From Methanolacinia petrolearia DSM 11571 (GTDB lineage Archaea > Halobacteriota > Methanomicrobia > Methanomicrobiales > Methanomicrobiaceae), in the NCBI RefSeq assembly GCF_000147875.1, contig NC_014507.1, positions 1,612,001-1,676,000 of the forward strand: a DNA stretch of 64,000 bases, given 5' to 3'. The position numbers and the translations under genes are program-made. The notes under the pieces are model-generated. The model was not told the DNA's origin and did not search any database. It saw nothing but the letters and a program-made list of their open reading frames with translations. Below, piece by piece: positions 54,017 through 62,021 of the stretch; the stretch's first letter is position 1, and every line of letters begins with the position of its first letter.

Positions 54017-55214
54017 ACATCACTTCCACGGTCTCGCCTTCCTCGAGGCCTTCCAGACTTTCCGGGACAATGACTATTCCGAAGCTATTTTTCAGGGTGT
54101 TGATGAGGCTGGACTTTCCGAACAGAGGTATCGCCTGGTCCTCGTTCAGGATCACCCGGACATAATCCTCTCTTCCTATTGAGGATGGTATGTTCTCGGA
54201 AAGCCGGGCGGTTTTTATCATCCGCATTGGTATTGTTCCCTGCATTCCCCATAGCATGTCATCGACGAGGGCCATGAGTATGATAAAAGCAGAAGAGGGA
54301 TGGCCCGGAAGGCCGATCACCGGTTTGCCGCATATGGTGCCAATAATTGTGGGCTTGCCCGGTGCGATTGCGATTCCGTGGACTATTACCTCCCCGAGTT
54401 CGTTTATAACCGATACCGTGAGATCGTTTTCGTCCTTCGAGCTTCCGCCCGATATAAGTATGGCGTCGCATTCTTCAGAGGCCTTTTTTACGGTCTCCAA
54501 AAGGATCTCCCTGTCATCCCTGACGATCCCGTATTTCCGGGGTATACAGTTGGATTTTATAAGGAACGATTCGCAAAGCGAGGAGTTTATATCACGGATC
54601 TGTGCCGCTCCCGGTATAACGGATACCGGAACGAGTTCGTTTCCTGTTGAGATTATACCGACTACAGGCCGCCTTGAGGCCTGAATATTTTCAATGCCGA
54701 GTGCGGCAAGAACCCCGCAGTCCTGGGGCCGTAAAACTGTACCTGCACATAGTGCTGTCTCGCCTTCCCTGAAGTCCTCCCCTTTCAGGACAATATTTTC
54801 CCCGTTTGCAAGAGGTTTTTGGACGAGAACTTCGTCCCCGAGAAACTCACAGTACTCGACCATTGCAACTGCATCGCAGTTTTCCGGAATGGCGGCCCCG
54901 GTGGGAACATACATGCATTCTCCGTGAAAGAGCGGGGAACACGGGGGCTGTCCCATCTCGATCCTCCCCTTATATTCCATTATTGCCGGGATCGATTCGC
55001 CTGCACCTGTGGTGTCGTCAGAAAGTAATGCATAACCGTCTACCGTGGATTTTGAAAAGCCGGGGACGTTTATACCGGAGATGACGTCTTCATAAAGAAC
55101 CCTCCCTACACTCTCTTCGAGGGAGACGGTTTCTCCTCCGGTGTCCGGAGTTATCTCCTTTAATATCTGTTTTACATCCCTTACGGCCCGGATCTCCATG
55201 AATTTTTTCATCAT
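53757..55214 (-). CDS. moeA: Molybdopterin molybdenumtransferase MoeA, with unusual tail
   Basis: From ATG 55214 this frame encodes 485 residues. Residues 1-395 are standard MoeA: STVDGYALLSDDTTG, GIISTGNELVPV, ISGGSSKDENDLTV, VIGLPGHPSSAF. The normal end of the family is reached at EGETVEVMYGKK, at the start codon of the next gene (54016). The frame then runs a further 260 bases over that gene in another frame, producing a tail with no similarity. Either the true stop was lost by a small indel or substitution near 54010-54030, or the tail is real. Upstream 55215-55330 is AT-rich. Confidence 0.85.
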   Translation of the reverse strand: MMKKFMEIRAVRDVKQILKEITPDTGGETVSLEESVGRVLYEDVISGINVPGFSKSTVDGYALLSDDTTGAGESIPAIMEYKGRIEMGQPPCSPLFHGECMYVPTGAAIPENCDAVAMVEYCEFLGDEVLVQKPLANGENIVLKGEDFREGETALCAGTVLRPQDCGVLAALGIENIQASRRPVVGIISTGNELVPVSVIPGAAQIRDINSSLCESFLIKSNCIPRKYGIVRDDREILLETVKKASEECDAILISGGSSKDENDLTVSVINELGEVIVHGIAIAPGKPTIIGTICGKPVIGLPGHPSSAFIILMALVDDMLWGMQGTIPMRMIKTARLSENIPSSIGREDYVRVILNEDQAIPLFGKSSLINTLKNSFGIVIVPESLEGLEEGETVEVMYGKKISRPDVPRRCKEDNQGRVRAQTPDKNSSGYQFSWQSHCRTDILQVLDPYDAPQRNGRHSRKDCGHQGCIGTETGEDHRFSTD

Positions 55215-55458
55215 ACTAACATATCCGCCGGTTAAATGCCTGTTCACCGGTTCTTTCAGGTTCATGAAGTTCTTCTGGAAATTCAAAGACCGGTCTGATG
55301 ACTTTAACGCTGTTAATTAATCAATATGTCTTAATTCGGATAACAATATAACTATTTAAACTGAATTTAGATTATCCGAATCCACACAAAGATCATTTTC
55401 CCATCCCGGCAAATACCTTTTGACTTTAATTTCTTTTTTATTGTGTGTACGGATTATT
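55215..55458. other. AT-rich gap upstream of moeA
   Basis: Contains probable minus-strand promoter sequence (TTATATTGTTATCC on the minus strand, near 55340-55353) and no gene. Confidence 0.4.
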
Positions 55459-55512
55459 GCTCATGCGACCCCGGAGACCGGCGAGGGTCCCCCAGGCTGT
55501 TGAATTTGGTTT
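55459..55512 (-). repeat. Fragment of the structured element (copy D)
   Basis: Read on the minus strand, ATTCAACAGCCTGGGGGACC followed by CTCGCCGGTCTCCGGGGTCGC matches the H4 hairpin module and flanking TTCAACAG block of copies A-C. The rest of the element is missing. It lies 90 bases before copy C in the same orientation. Confidence 0.7.
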
Positions 55513-55601
55513 TGTTTGGAAATCCTGATCGAGACCTTTTAAATCCCCTACCTAAATTCCAATAAACTCTTTGGCACTTTGCTATCTACATATCTTTCTT
55601 C

Positions 55602-55884
55602 GGCAACCCCGGCACCGGCGGTCAAAGACCGCCGGACGGCCCCTGCCCAGGGGCCTTGCCCTGAGATTATTTTCTCATTGCACGCCCGGGGACCGACAAG
55701 GGTCCCCGGACTGTTGAAGTTAGATTTTTTCTCCGGTATTCAATTCCGGACACGCTTTGAATTCACCGCGTCCCGCCACGCAGGGGATACTCGTCTATCC
55801 CCGGAGTGGCCTATCACAATAGAGAGGCCCCGGGGTCGGGGCCGATCCGCGAGCCTGCTGTGCGGCTCGCGGCGAGGGGTTGCC
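55602..55884 (-). repeat. Structured non-coding element, copy C
   Basis: 283 bases in opposite orientation to copies A and B, with perfect terminal repeats GGCAACCCC (55602-55610) and GGGGTTGCC (55876-55884). In element orientation H1 is CCGCGAGCC/GGCTCGCGG, which compared with copy A shows paired changes that keep the stem. H3 (GGGGATA/TATCCCC core), H4, H5 and H6 (CCGGCGGTC/GACCGCCGG) are present. The 24 bases to its left match the left flank of copy B although the core is inverted. Confidence 0.88.
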
Positions 55885-55983
55885 AAAAATAGTGAAACTT
55901 GCCTTTAGGCCCACAAAGATTAGCGAAGAGCCTGGATTATTATGGCCATTAATCCAACAGCAGTATTGATGAATCCGTATGTC
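55885..55983. other. Short spacer after copy C
   Basis: No gene or recognisable site. It holds the downstream side of the zinc-ribbon protein gene. Confidence 0.3.
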
Positions 55984-56553
55984 TTAATAAAGACCCTTCA
56001 GTTTGTGCGGATCAAAACCCATAGCGACTAAAGCCTCGTCGCCGGACATGGGAGCACCGGCCTTATTAATGACTTTAATGCCGAGATTCATAATAGAAAA
56101 AGGAAGATTCAGTCCGAACATATCCACACATCGTTCTTCATGATATTGCATATTAACGTAGTTTCTGACAGTGCCCCTGTCGACGACGACATTCATCTTT
56201 TTCAGGACGCCGGAGACCCGGTTGAAAGGCATCGAACTGCCAAGGCTTACGCAGAGGTCCACAACAGGTATGCCCATTCTTGTCCCGGGATAGAACGGTT
56301 CGTAGGCATATGAGAGCCTCCCGCACTCATGGCAGAAAAATCTCTTGACAGCTACATCGATATAGTAAGGTTTTCCTTCGGACAGGACACAGGCGAAATG
56401 CTTCTTTTTAAAATCGTACCCGCGAATCTTACCCTTGCAATAAGGACACTTGTCAAGATTTTCAAATCGTATTCCCTCCATTCCCCATAGTGCAGCATTA
56501 ACAATTTCTGAAACTACCGGTGAAATCGAAGGGTCTCCTCTCATATTTACCAT
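55984..56553 (-). CDS. Zinc-ribbon protein with HTH, transposase-like
   Basis: A 189-residue protein. Two CxxC pairs form a zinc ribbon: CPYCKGKIRG at about residue 36 and FFCHECGRLSYAYEP at about 73. A helical part follows with VVDLCVSLGSSMPFNRVSGVLKKMNVVVDRGTVRNYVN, resembling the helix-turn-helix after the zinc ribbon of ISL3-like transposases. No catalytic DDE domain follows. It could be a domesticated transposase N-terminus or an independent regulator. The frame is intact. A TATA-like AAATATATAG lies directly before the start. Confidence 0.72.
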   Translation of the reverse strand: MVNMRGDPSISPVVSEIVNAALWGMEGIRFENLDKCPYCKGKIRGYDFKKKHFACVLSEGKPYYIDVAVKRFFCHECGRLSYAYEPFYPGTRMGIPVVDLCVSLGSSMPFNRVSGVLKKMNVVVDRGTVRNYVNMQYHEERCVDMFGLNLPFSIMNLGIKVINKAGAPMSGDEALVAMGFDPHKLKGLY

Positions 56554-56813
56554 CTATATATTTGATCTTCCGACCCGGGCTCCTTCCCTGCCATGATTAT
56601 TCTGAACCATATATCAGATTAAACCTTTTATGTTTACCTGAATATATTCCCGGAGCTCATTTTATAATCTTGCCCTCAGAAGTCATGCCGATGACCGACA
56701 GAGTCGGACCAAATCTCCCCGGCGGGATAATCGGAATTAGATTATCCGTATAATATGCTAATAAACACGATTCAGTCTTTTTTCAAAAGAATTTTTAGTA
56801 GTCAGGTAATTTT

Positions 56814-57527
56814 TTACCATATCCCGGGGATAAGGCGATATCTGACTTTATTTGAATATTCCAGGTATCCATTAAGCTCACGGAAAAGCGTATCATCTTC
56901 CCTTTTTGTTCTCACAACAAAGAGTGCCGCCGTTATCAGGGCAGGAAGCAAGGCATAGAGAGATCCAAGTACCAGAGGTTGTGTGATAACGATCAGAAAA
57001 AATCCAAGGTAACCGGGATGACGGACAAAACGGTAGGGGCCGGTTGTGACGGTACGGTGACCCTTTTCGTCCTGGATACGGACAACGAGCGAAAAGAACC
57101 GGTTTGTAAGCATTGCCCACGAAAAGATAACATAACCAAGTATGAAGATGCCAAGGGCCACAGCCTGGACGGAAATCGGGATCTGCCCGGTCCACCCAAA
57201 CCGCATGTCAAGTCCTGCGACCAGAAGCGGCAGAAGACCAAAAAGATTCATTACCCTGACCATTCGCATATCCCAGTCCTTCGCCCCTGCCTGTTTATTC
57301 ATACGTTCCACGATCAGATCGGGGCTACAGAACAAAGTGACAAGAACGGTAGCAGCACCTACTGCGATGAGAATCACCCATGCCATCGGCCATTTAAGAG
57401 TCCCCGACGATAGGAAAAGGATAATCCCCATAATAATCACGGAGAACATTCCGGAGATGAGACCTTTCACCCGCAGGTTGCGTTCGTCCTCATGGGACAT
57501 GTTCTCAGTGATCCCGGTCCGGTTCAT
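56814..57527 (-). CDS. Isoprenylcysteine carboxyl methyltransferase-like membrane protein
   Basis: A 237-residue membrane protein with five or six helices and the ICMT/PEMT signature in the C-terminal half: GPYRFVRHPGYLGFFL followed by the ELNGYLEYSNKVRYRLIPGIW ending. These enzymes use S-adenosylmethionine to methylate lipids or membrane-bound substrates. ATG 57527 overlaps the stop of the upstream amidohydrolase frame as ATGA. The substrate is unknown. Confidence 0.86.
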   Translation of the reverse strand: MNRTGITENMSHEDERNLRVKGLISGMFSVIIMGIILFLSSGTLKWPMAWVILIAVGAATVLVTLFCSPDLIVERMNKQAGAKDWDMRMVRVMNLFGLLPLLVAGLDMRFGWTGQIPISVQAVALGIFILGYVIFSWAMLTNRFFSLVVRIQDEKGHRTVTTGPYRFVRHPGYLGFFLIVITQPLVLGSLYALLPALITAALFVVRTKREDDTLFRELNGYLEYSNKVRYRLIPGIW

Positions 57528-59124
57528 GCGGACTCTTCCGCTTTTTTGTGCCGGTACACGATCCTGCCGTCCTTCCATGTTTCATCGACTACCGGAGGAT
57601 TGCGGGGATCGAGCTCTCCCTCGAGTATTACGAGATCCGCGACGAGCCCTTTCTTCAGCATCCCGCGTTCGTTCTCCTGCCCTCCGGCATGGGCACCCCC
57701 GGCCGTATACATCCAAAGCCATGTTTCGAAAGGCAGCACCTGATCCGGGAATACGGTATTCCCGTCCCCGTTGCTCATTGTCGATCCCATCACGGCCCCC
57801 CGGATCGGGTCCCGTGCATCAATAAACCCGCCGGGATCGTCGCTGGATGCGGCAACATGAACGCCGGCACGAAAGAGGTCGGCATAGGCCAGCCACCGTG
57901 CATTCTCTACCGGAGCCCGAGCGTAACTACCTGCCCGCATGAGAAACTGGGGCTGGATGCAGGCGCACCCTCCCATGTCGGCAAGACGTTGGATCTGGGA
58001 TTCCGAAGGGTTACGTGCTCCAGGCGGGGTCGCATTTCAAAACCGGCAGGAGCAGATTCTGCGGCTTTTTCAAACGCATCCAGAACCGCATCCGTGGTGA
58101 CGTTCCCAAAAGAATGGACACAAACCCGGAAACCGCGTCGTGTTGCATCAAGCAGAATGTCAGCGAAGTCGTCACGGTAACTGCCGCTCTGTATGTTCCT
58201 GCCCTGAATTGTCATGGCAAACGCCACCGTTTCCTGCGTTGCCCCGTCGGCAAAGACTTTGACCGGGCCTATGCGGAGATGTTGATCGCCGATGCCTGTT
58301 GCGGGCCCTTCAAGCCATGCTCCCGGATGGTTGTCGAGAAGCGTTGCGCCGTGGGGCATCATAAGCACAGAGACCGGCAGTTCCCCCTCATCATGAAGAA
58401 GGTGATACGCCGCTGCTGCGGCAGGAGTGACACCCGGATCGTGGATTGCAGTCACACCGAACGGGAGAAGTTCTTCTGCCCGTGCCCGGATGAGATCTGC
58501 ATGTTCGCGGGTGGCGGCCTTCATGGTCAGACCATATACAGGGGCCTGCGCATTCTCGATCAGAACGCCGGTTGGCACCCCGTCGGCCTCCCGCATAATG
58601 ATCCCGCATCGTGGATCGGGTGTCGACCTGTCGATGCCTGCAATTTCCAGCGCCCGGCTGTTCGCGACACTCATGTGAAAAGTGGCCTGGATTACTAGTA
58701 TCGGACGAGAGGAGCTGATTTCGTCAAGATCCTCCCGTGACAAGGGAATCCCGCCGGATCGTGCATCCAGCCACCCGAAACCGACAATCCAGCCGTCTCC
58801 GGGATTTTTTTCTGCGTGTTTTGCTATTGCATCCAGGAGATCTTCCTTTGTTACAATGTCGAACAGGTTTGCCCATCCGGGGAAGAAACAGCTGAATGAT
58901 GATAAATGATTATGTGAATCGATAAATGCGGGCAGGAGGGTCCGGTCGCCCAGATCGATTATTTCTGCATCGGGGAACTGTTTCGCAATCCCTGCATCGC
59001 CGACGTCTATTATGAGGTCGTCTTTAATTACAACTGCACCTGCATGATCCTGTTCGGGGTCCATTGTGAGGATCCGCCCGCCGGTGAATACCGTTATTTT
59101 TCCGTTCTTTGTTGATATAGTCAT
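57524..59124 (-). pseudogene. Amidohydrolase (YtcJ-like), frameshifted
   Basis: From ATG 59124 (GAGG upstream) the protein has the metal-dependent amidohydrolase opening (GGRILTMDPEQDHAGAVVI; LPAFIDSHNHLSSF) and continues to LEHVTLRNP. At 57997-57999 a CCC run on the minus strand appears one base short. The next frame resumes as IQRLADMGGCACIQPQFLMR and continues through SDDPGG to VYRHKKAEESA, ending 57524. The two parts together make a normal protein of about 534 residues. A sequencing error would make it intact; otherwise it is a recent pseudogene. It is divergent from the TetR gene. Confidence 0.82.
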
Positions 59125-59240
59125 ATTTGCCTCAGAGTTGTCAGTTACAGCAACCGCAGGAACACCGGATACCACCAGAATTTATTCCGCAAGACTGCCG
59201 TACTTCAACAATTCTATTTTTCTACCAATAATTAATTAAA

Positions 59241-59256
59241 GTTACTTACTAGTAAC
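59241..59256. promoter_or_regulatory. Palindromic operator candidate between amidohydrolase and tetR
   Basis: GTTACT-TACT-AGTAAC is a perfect 6-bp inverted repeat in the 197-base divergent spacer, 65 bases ahead of the TetR start. Its symmetry and position fit autoregulation by the TetR protein and control of the divergent unit. AT-rich TAATTAATTAAAG directly precedes it. Confidence 0.5.
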
Positions 59257-59321
59257 ATTTGTGCTTGTGTAGTTATACTATTATAGAATTGCTACCCATT
59301 TTCATGGAAGAGGTGATGATG

Positions 59322-59978
59322 ATGCCAAAGATAGTACCGGAATATAAAGAAGAGGCAAAACGGAGAATTGTCGAAGCCGGGCTTGAAGTCATGTATGACA
59401 AGGGATACTGCAAGACTACAATGGATGATATCGCGAAACGTCTCGATGTAACCAAGCCGGCTCTCTACCGCTATTTTAAGAATAAAGATGAACTGATCAT
59501 CGAGAGCGCAAAGATCCTTCAGGAGCAGTACCGCAGGATTAATACGCCCAGGGGTCCGGATATTTGCCCGGTAGAGGTATGGATCGAGACCTTTGACCAG
59601 ATGCTGTCGCCCAATCTCAACGAACATGCGCTACTCTTCGAAATATTCGCGATGACCGTACGTGAACCTGTGCTCAGGGAGTTTTCCGTAGAACGCATGA
59701 AACAGGGTATCGAGTATCCGGCGCAAGCCATCGCAAAAAGGCAGGAAAAGGGCCAGGTTACTGAAATGACCGATCCACGCACCCTTGCGATCGCTTTTGT
59801 TGCACTGTTCAACGGTATGCGGGTGATGTACCTCCTCGGTGTCGAACGGGACGAACTTCGTTCCAGGTGGATCGAGATCATTAAAGCCCTCTTTAAAGTC
59901 CGGACAGAGTGCCACGTGGATTGTCCGAAATACGAGGTGTGCCATATTACTGCGGTTCAGAATAATATTGAGAAATAG
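59322..59978 (+). CDS. TetR-family transcriptional regulator
   Basis: A 218-residue protein from the ATG at 59322; ATGs at 59316 and 59319 are equally near the ribosome-binding site AGAGGTGAT. The N-terminal TetR HTH is clear (MDDIAKRLDVTKPALYRYFKNKDELI). The C-terminal part is a helical ligand domain with a Cys-containing tail (HVDCPKYEVCHIT). It probably represses the divergent amidohydrolase-ICMT unit or the flavoprotein behind it. Confidence 0.9.
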   Translation: MPKIVPEYKEEAKRRIVEAGLEVMYDKGYCKTTMDDIAKRLDVTKPALYRYFKNKDELIIESAKILQEQYRRINTPRGPDICPVEVWIETFDQMLSPNLNEHALLFEIFAMTVREPVLREFSVERMKQGIEYPAQAIAKRQEKGQVTEMTDPRTLAIAFVALFNGMRVMYLLGVERDELRSRWIEIIKALFKVRTECHVDCPKYEVCHITAVQNNIEK

Positions 59979-60121
59979 AAATTGATCTTAAAGAATTGCC
60001 CCGGTTATCGAAGCATGGAGTGTAGGATTTTCCGAACGAAGATGCACTTTTTCGTAAGGTTATGCAAACATTGAATCAGAAAAAATGAAGATACCTTGAT
60101 CTAAAAGAAAAATGATGCAGC

Positions 60122-60913
60122 ATGACTGAAGAAGAACCGTTGAATATCCTCGTTATTATGGGAAGCCCGCGGAAGGGGAATACCTATCGTGCATGCGAAG
60201 AGCTCCGGGAAAAGATGCAGAGGTACCGTGCGGTTGATTTCGAATACCTCTGGCTTAAGGATGCGGATCTCCAGCCATGCAGGGGATGCCTTTCGTGCTT
60301 TTCAAAGGGCGAGGAAAAATGTCCGATTCATGACGAAGCCTTAGCAATACGGGATAAACTGACGGGAGCCGATGCCGTGATCTTCGCCTCGCCGGTTTAC
60401 GGCCTGAATGTAACAGGGCTTATGAAAACCTTTGTCGACAGGTTCAGCTACTTCTTCCACAGGCCGCGATTCTTCGATAAGAAAGCATTTCTGCTTACTA
60501 CCACCGGTTTTCTTGGGCACAAAGATGTCCTGAAGTACATGGAGATGTTCACAGGAATCTGGGGATTTGATATTGCAGGGAAAGCTGCGATTATTACCGA
60601 AGGCGACGACCACGAAATTCTGAAAAAGAAGAGCGACGTCATACTAGAAAATGCCGCAAAGAAATTCTCTTCCTCACTGAACAGCAGTAAGAGAAAAAGG
60701 CCGGGGCTCATGAATGTCATTATCTTCCACGGGCAGAAGGGTGCAATGTCGCAGGTCGTGGACGAATCGCCATATGACTACCAGTACTGGAATGAAAAGG
60801 GATGGCTTTCTCCCGGGACGCATTACTTCACGTACGTTTCGGTTAATCCGGTCTATGTGATGATCGGGATTATTGTTGAGAAGATTGCCAGAAAAAGGAT
60901 GAAGACAAATTGA
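60122..60913 (+). CDS. Flavodoxin-like NAD(P)H oxidoreductase with Cys cluster
   Basis: A 263-residue flavin reductase-like protein. The flavodoxin-fold start ILVIMGSPRKGNTYRACEEL binds FMN phosphate. A compact cysteine motif CRGCLSCFSKGEEKC resembles that of iron-sulfur flavoproteins (Isf), followed by DAVIFASPVYGLNVTGLMK. The C-terminal 90 residues are an extension with a hydrophobic segment. It follows the TetR gene on the same strand at 143 bases. The electron partner is unknown. Confidence 0.85.
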   Translation: MTEEEPLNILVIMGSPRKGNTYRACEELREKMQRYRAVDFEYLWLKDADLQPCRGCLSCFSKGEEKCPIHDEALAIRDKLTGADAVIFASPVYGLNVTGLMKTFVDRFSYFFHRPRFFDKKAFLLTTTGFLGHKDVLKYMEMFTGIWGFDIAGKAAIITEGDDHEILKKKSDVILENAAKKFSSSLNSSKRKRPGLMNVIIFHGQKGAMSQVVDESPYDYQYWNEKGWLSPGTHYFTYVSVNPVYVMIGIIVEKIARKRMKTN

Positions 60914-60936
60914 GGAGATAAGAAAACGATCAACTC

Positions 60937-61707
60937 TTATCTCTTACAGTTTTTTTTACCGTTGAAAACATACATCGTGACGCTGTAGAAAAAATTACCT
61001 TCGGAGATCGTTTCTTCAAGATCTTTTTGGAATGAAGCAAGGTCTTCTCCGCTGATCAATCCCTCTTCCGCCATTGTCTCGAAATCTTTAATCCTGTCGT
61101 ACCCGTATAGTCCGGGAGTATAACTATCGTTGACGAGAACGAACGGAATGACTTCGCCGGAAAAATATTCATGATTCCTGAAAAGCCCCGCCATCCTCCT
61201 TCCCATCCAGCCGTCGCTCACATTCATCCATCCCTGGGTCCAGTCGCTGAAGGCGGCGACCATCTTCCGGATGAGTTGTTTGTCTGTACCGTTGATGACC
61301 TGCGTATCCCAGTCGATGTGGCTGAAGACGACCTGACCGCCGGGCTTCAAAACCCTGCATACCTCCGAAAGGAGAGCGTTCTTATCTTTAATGCACTCAA
61401 GGAGGTTGCAGGACCAGACGACATCAAAACTTTCGTCTTCAAAAGGCAGACCGGATTCAATGTCTTTGTGGATAAATGAAAATCTCGGATCACTACATGT
61501 TTTTTCACGGGCCTTTTCAATTGGCTTAAAAGCAGAATCTATTCCGGTTAGTTTTACATCTGCACCGCATCTCTGCCCCAGGCTGAAAAGATCGTTACCG
61601 TAACCGCAGCCAAGATCGAGAACCGATGATGCATGATCCAGGCTGACAAGCGAATACATCTGCTCCCTGATTTTTTTGACATCCGGGCCCATTATTATCT
61701 CCGGCAT
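60937..61707 (-). CDS. SAM-dependent class I methyltransferase
   Basis: A 256-residue methyltransferase. Motif I is VLDLGCGYGNDLFSLGQ, the acidic loop TGIDSAFKP, and later motifs FDVVWSCNLLECIKD and VLKPGGQVVFSHIDWD. The family covers UbiE/COQ5-like and arsenite or small-molecule methyltransferases; the substrate is not evident. It converges on the flavoprotein gene and has AT-rich DNA upstream. Confidence 0.88.
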   Translation of the reverse strand: MPEIIMGPDVKKIREQMYSLVSLDHASSVLDLGCGYGNDLFSLGQRCGADVKLTGIDSAFKPIEKAREKTCSDPRFSFIHKDIESGLPFEDESFDVVWSCNLLECIKDKNALLSEVCRVLKPGGQVVFSHIDWDTQVINGTDKQLIRKMVAAFSDWTQGWMNVSDGWMGRRMAGLFRNHEYFSGEVIPFVLVNDSYTPGLYGYDRIKDFETMAEEGLISGEDLASFQKDLEETISEGNFFYSVTMYVFNGKKNCKR

Positions 61708-62021
61708 TTTTCTACCTTTTTTTAATATATGGTGCTTTTTTCTTATTATATCATGATTCTAAAAAGTTGAAGGTTGATTTGGGTATTGAAAGATCCACAA
61801 CCCTTCGGTTGGCAACCCTTGCGCCAGTTTCGCTTCGCGAACACGGCCCTGACCCCAGGGCTTTGCGCCGGCGATATTGCTGCCCTCGCGGGCAGCTCTC
61901 AGGTGAATATTAAGAGCCGGAGGGATGCTTGTTCATCCCAAAGGCGACTTATCGCGATAGACAGAGGATACTGAAAGGAGGAGATCGCATACCCTTAAAA
62001 AAATCCGGGACGACATCCCGG
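61708..62021. repeat. Gap with divergent structured element (E)
   Basis: From 61811 the sequence begins TTGGCAACCCTTGCGCC and then shows hairpins in the order of copies A-C: GTTTCGC/GCGAAC (61827-61842) and GCCCT-GACCCC-AGGGC (61846-61861), followed by GCTGCC/GGGCAGC (61879-61896) and GGGATG/CATCCC (61922-61939). Sequence identity with A-C is low beyond the first part, so it is a distant relative or a chance similarity. No gene is supported. Confidence 0.4.
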
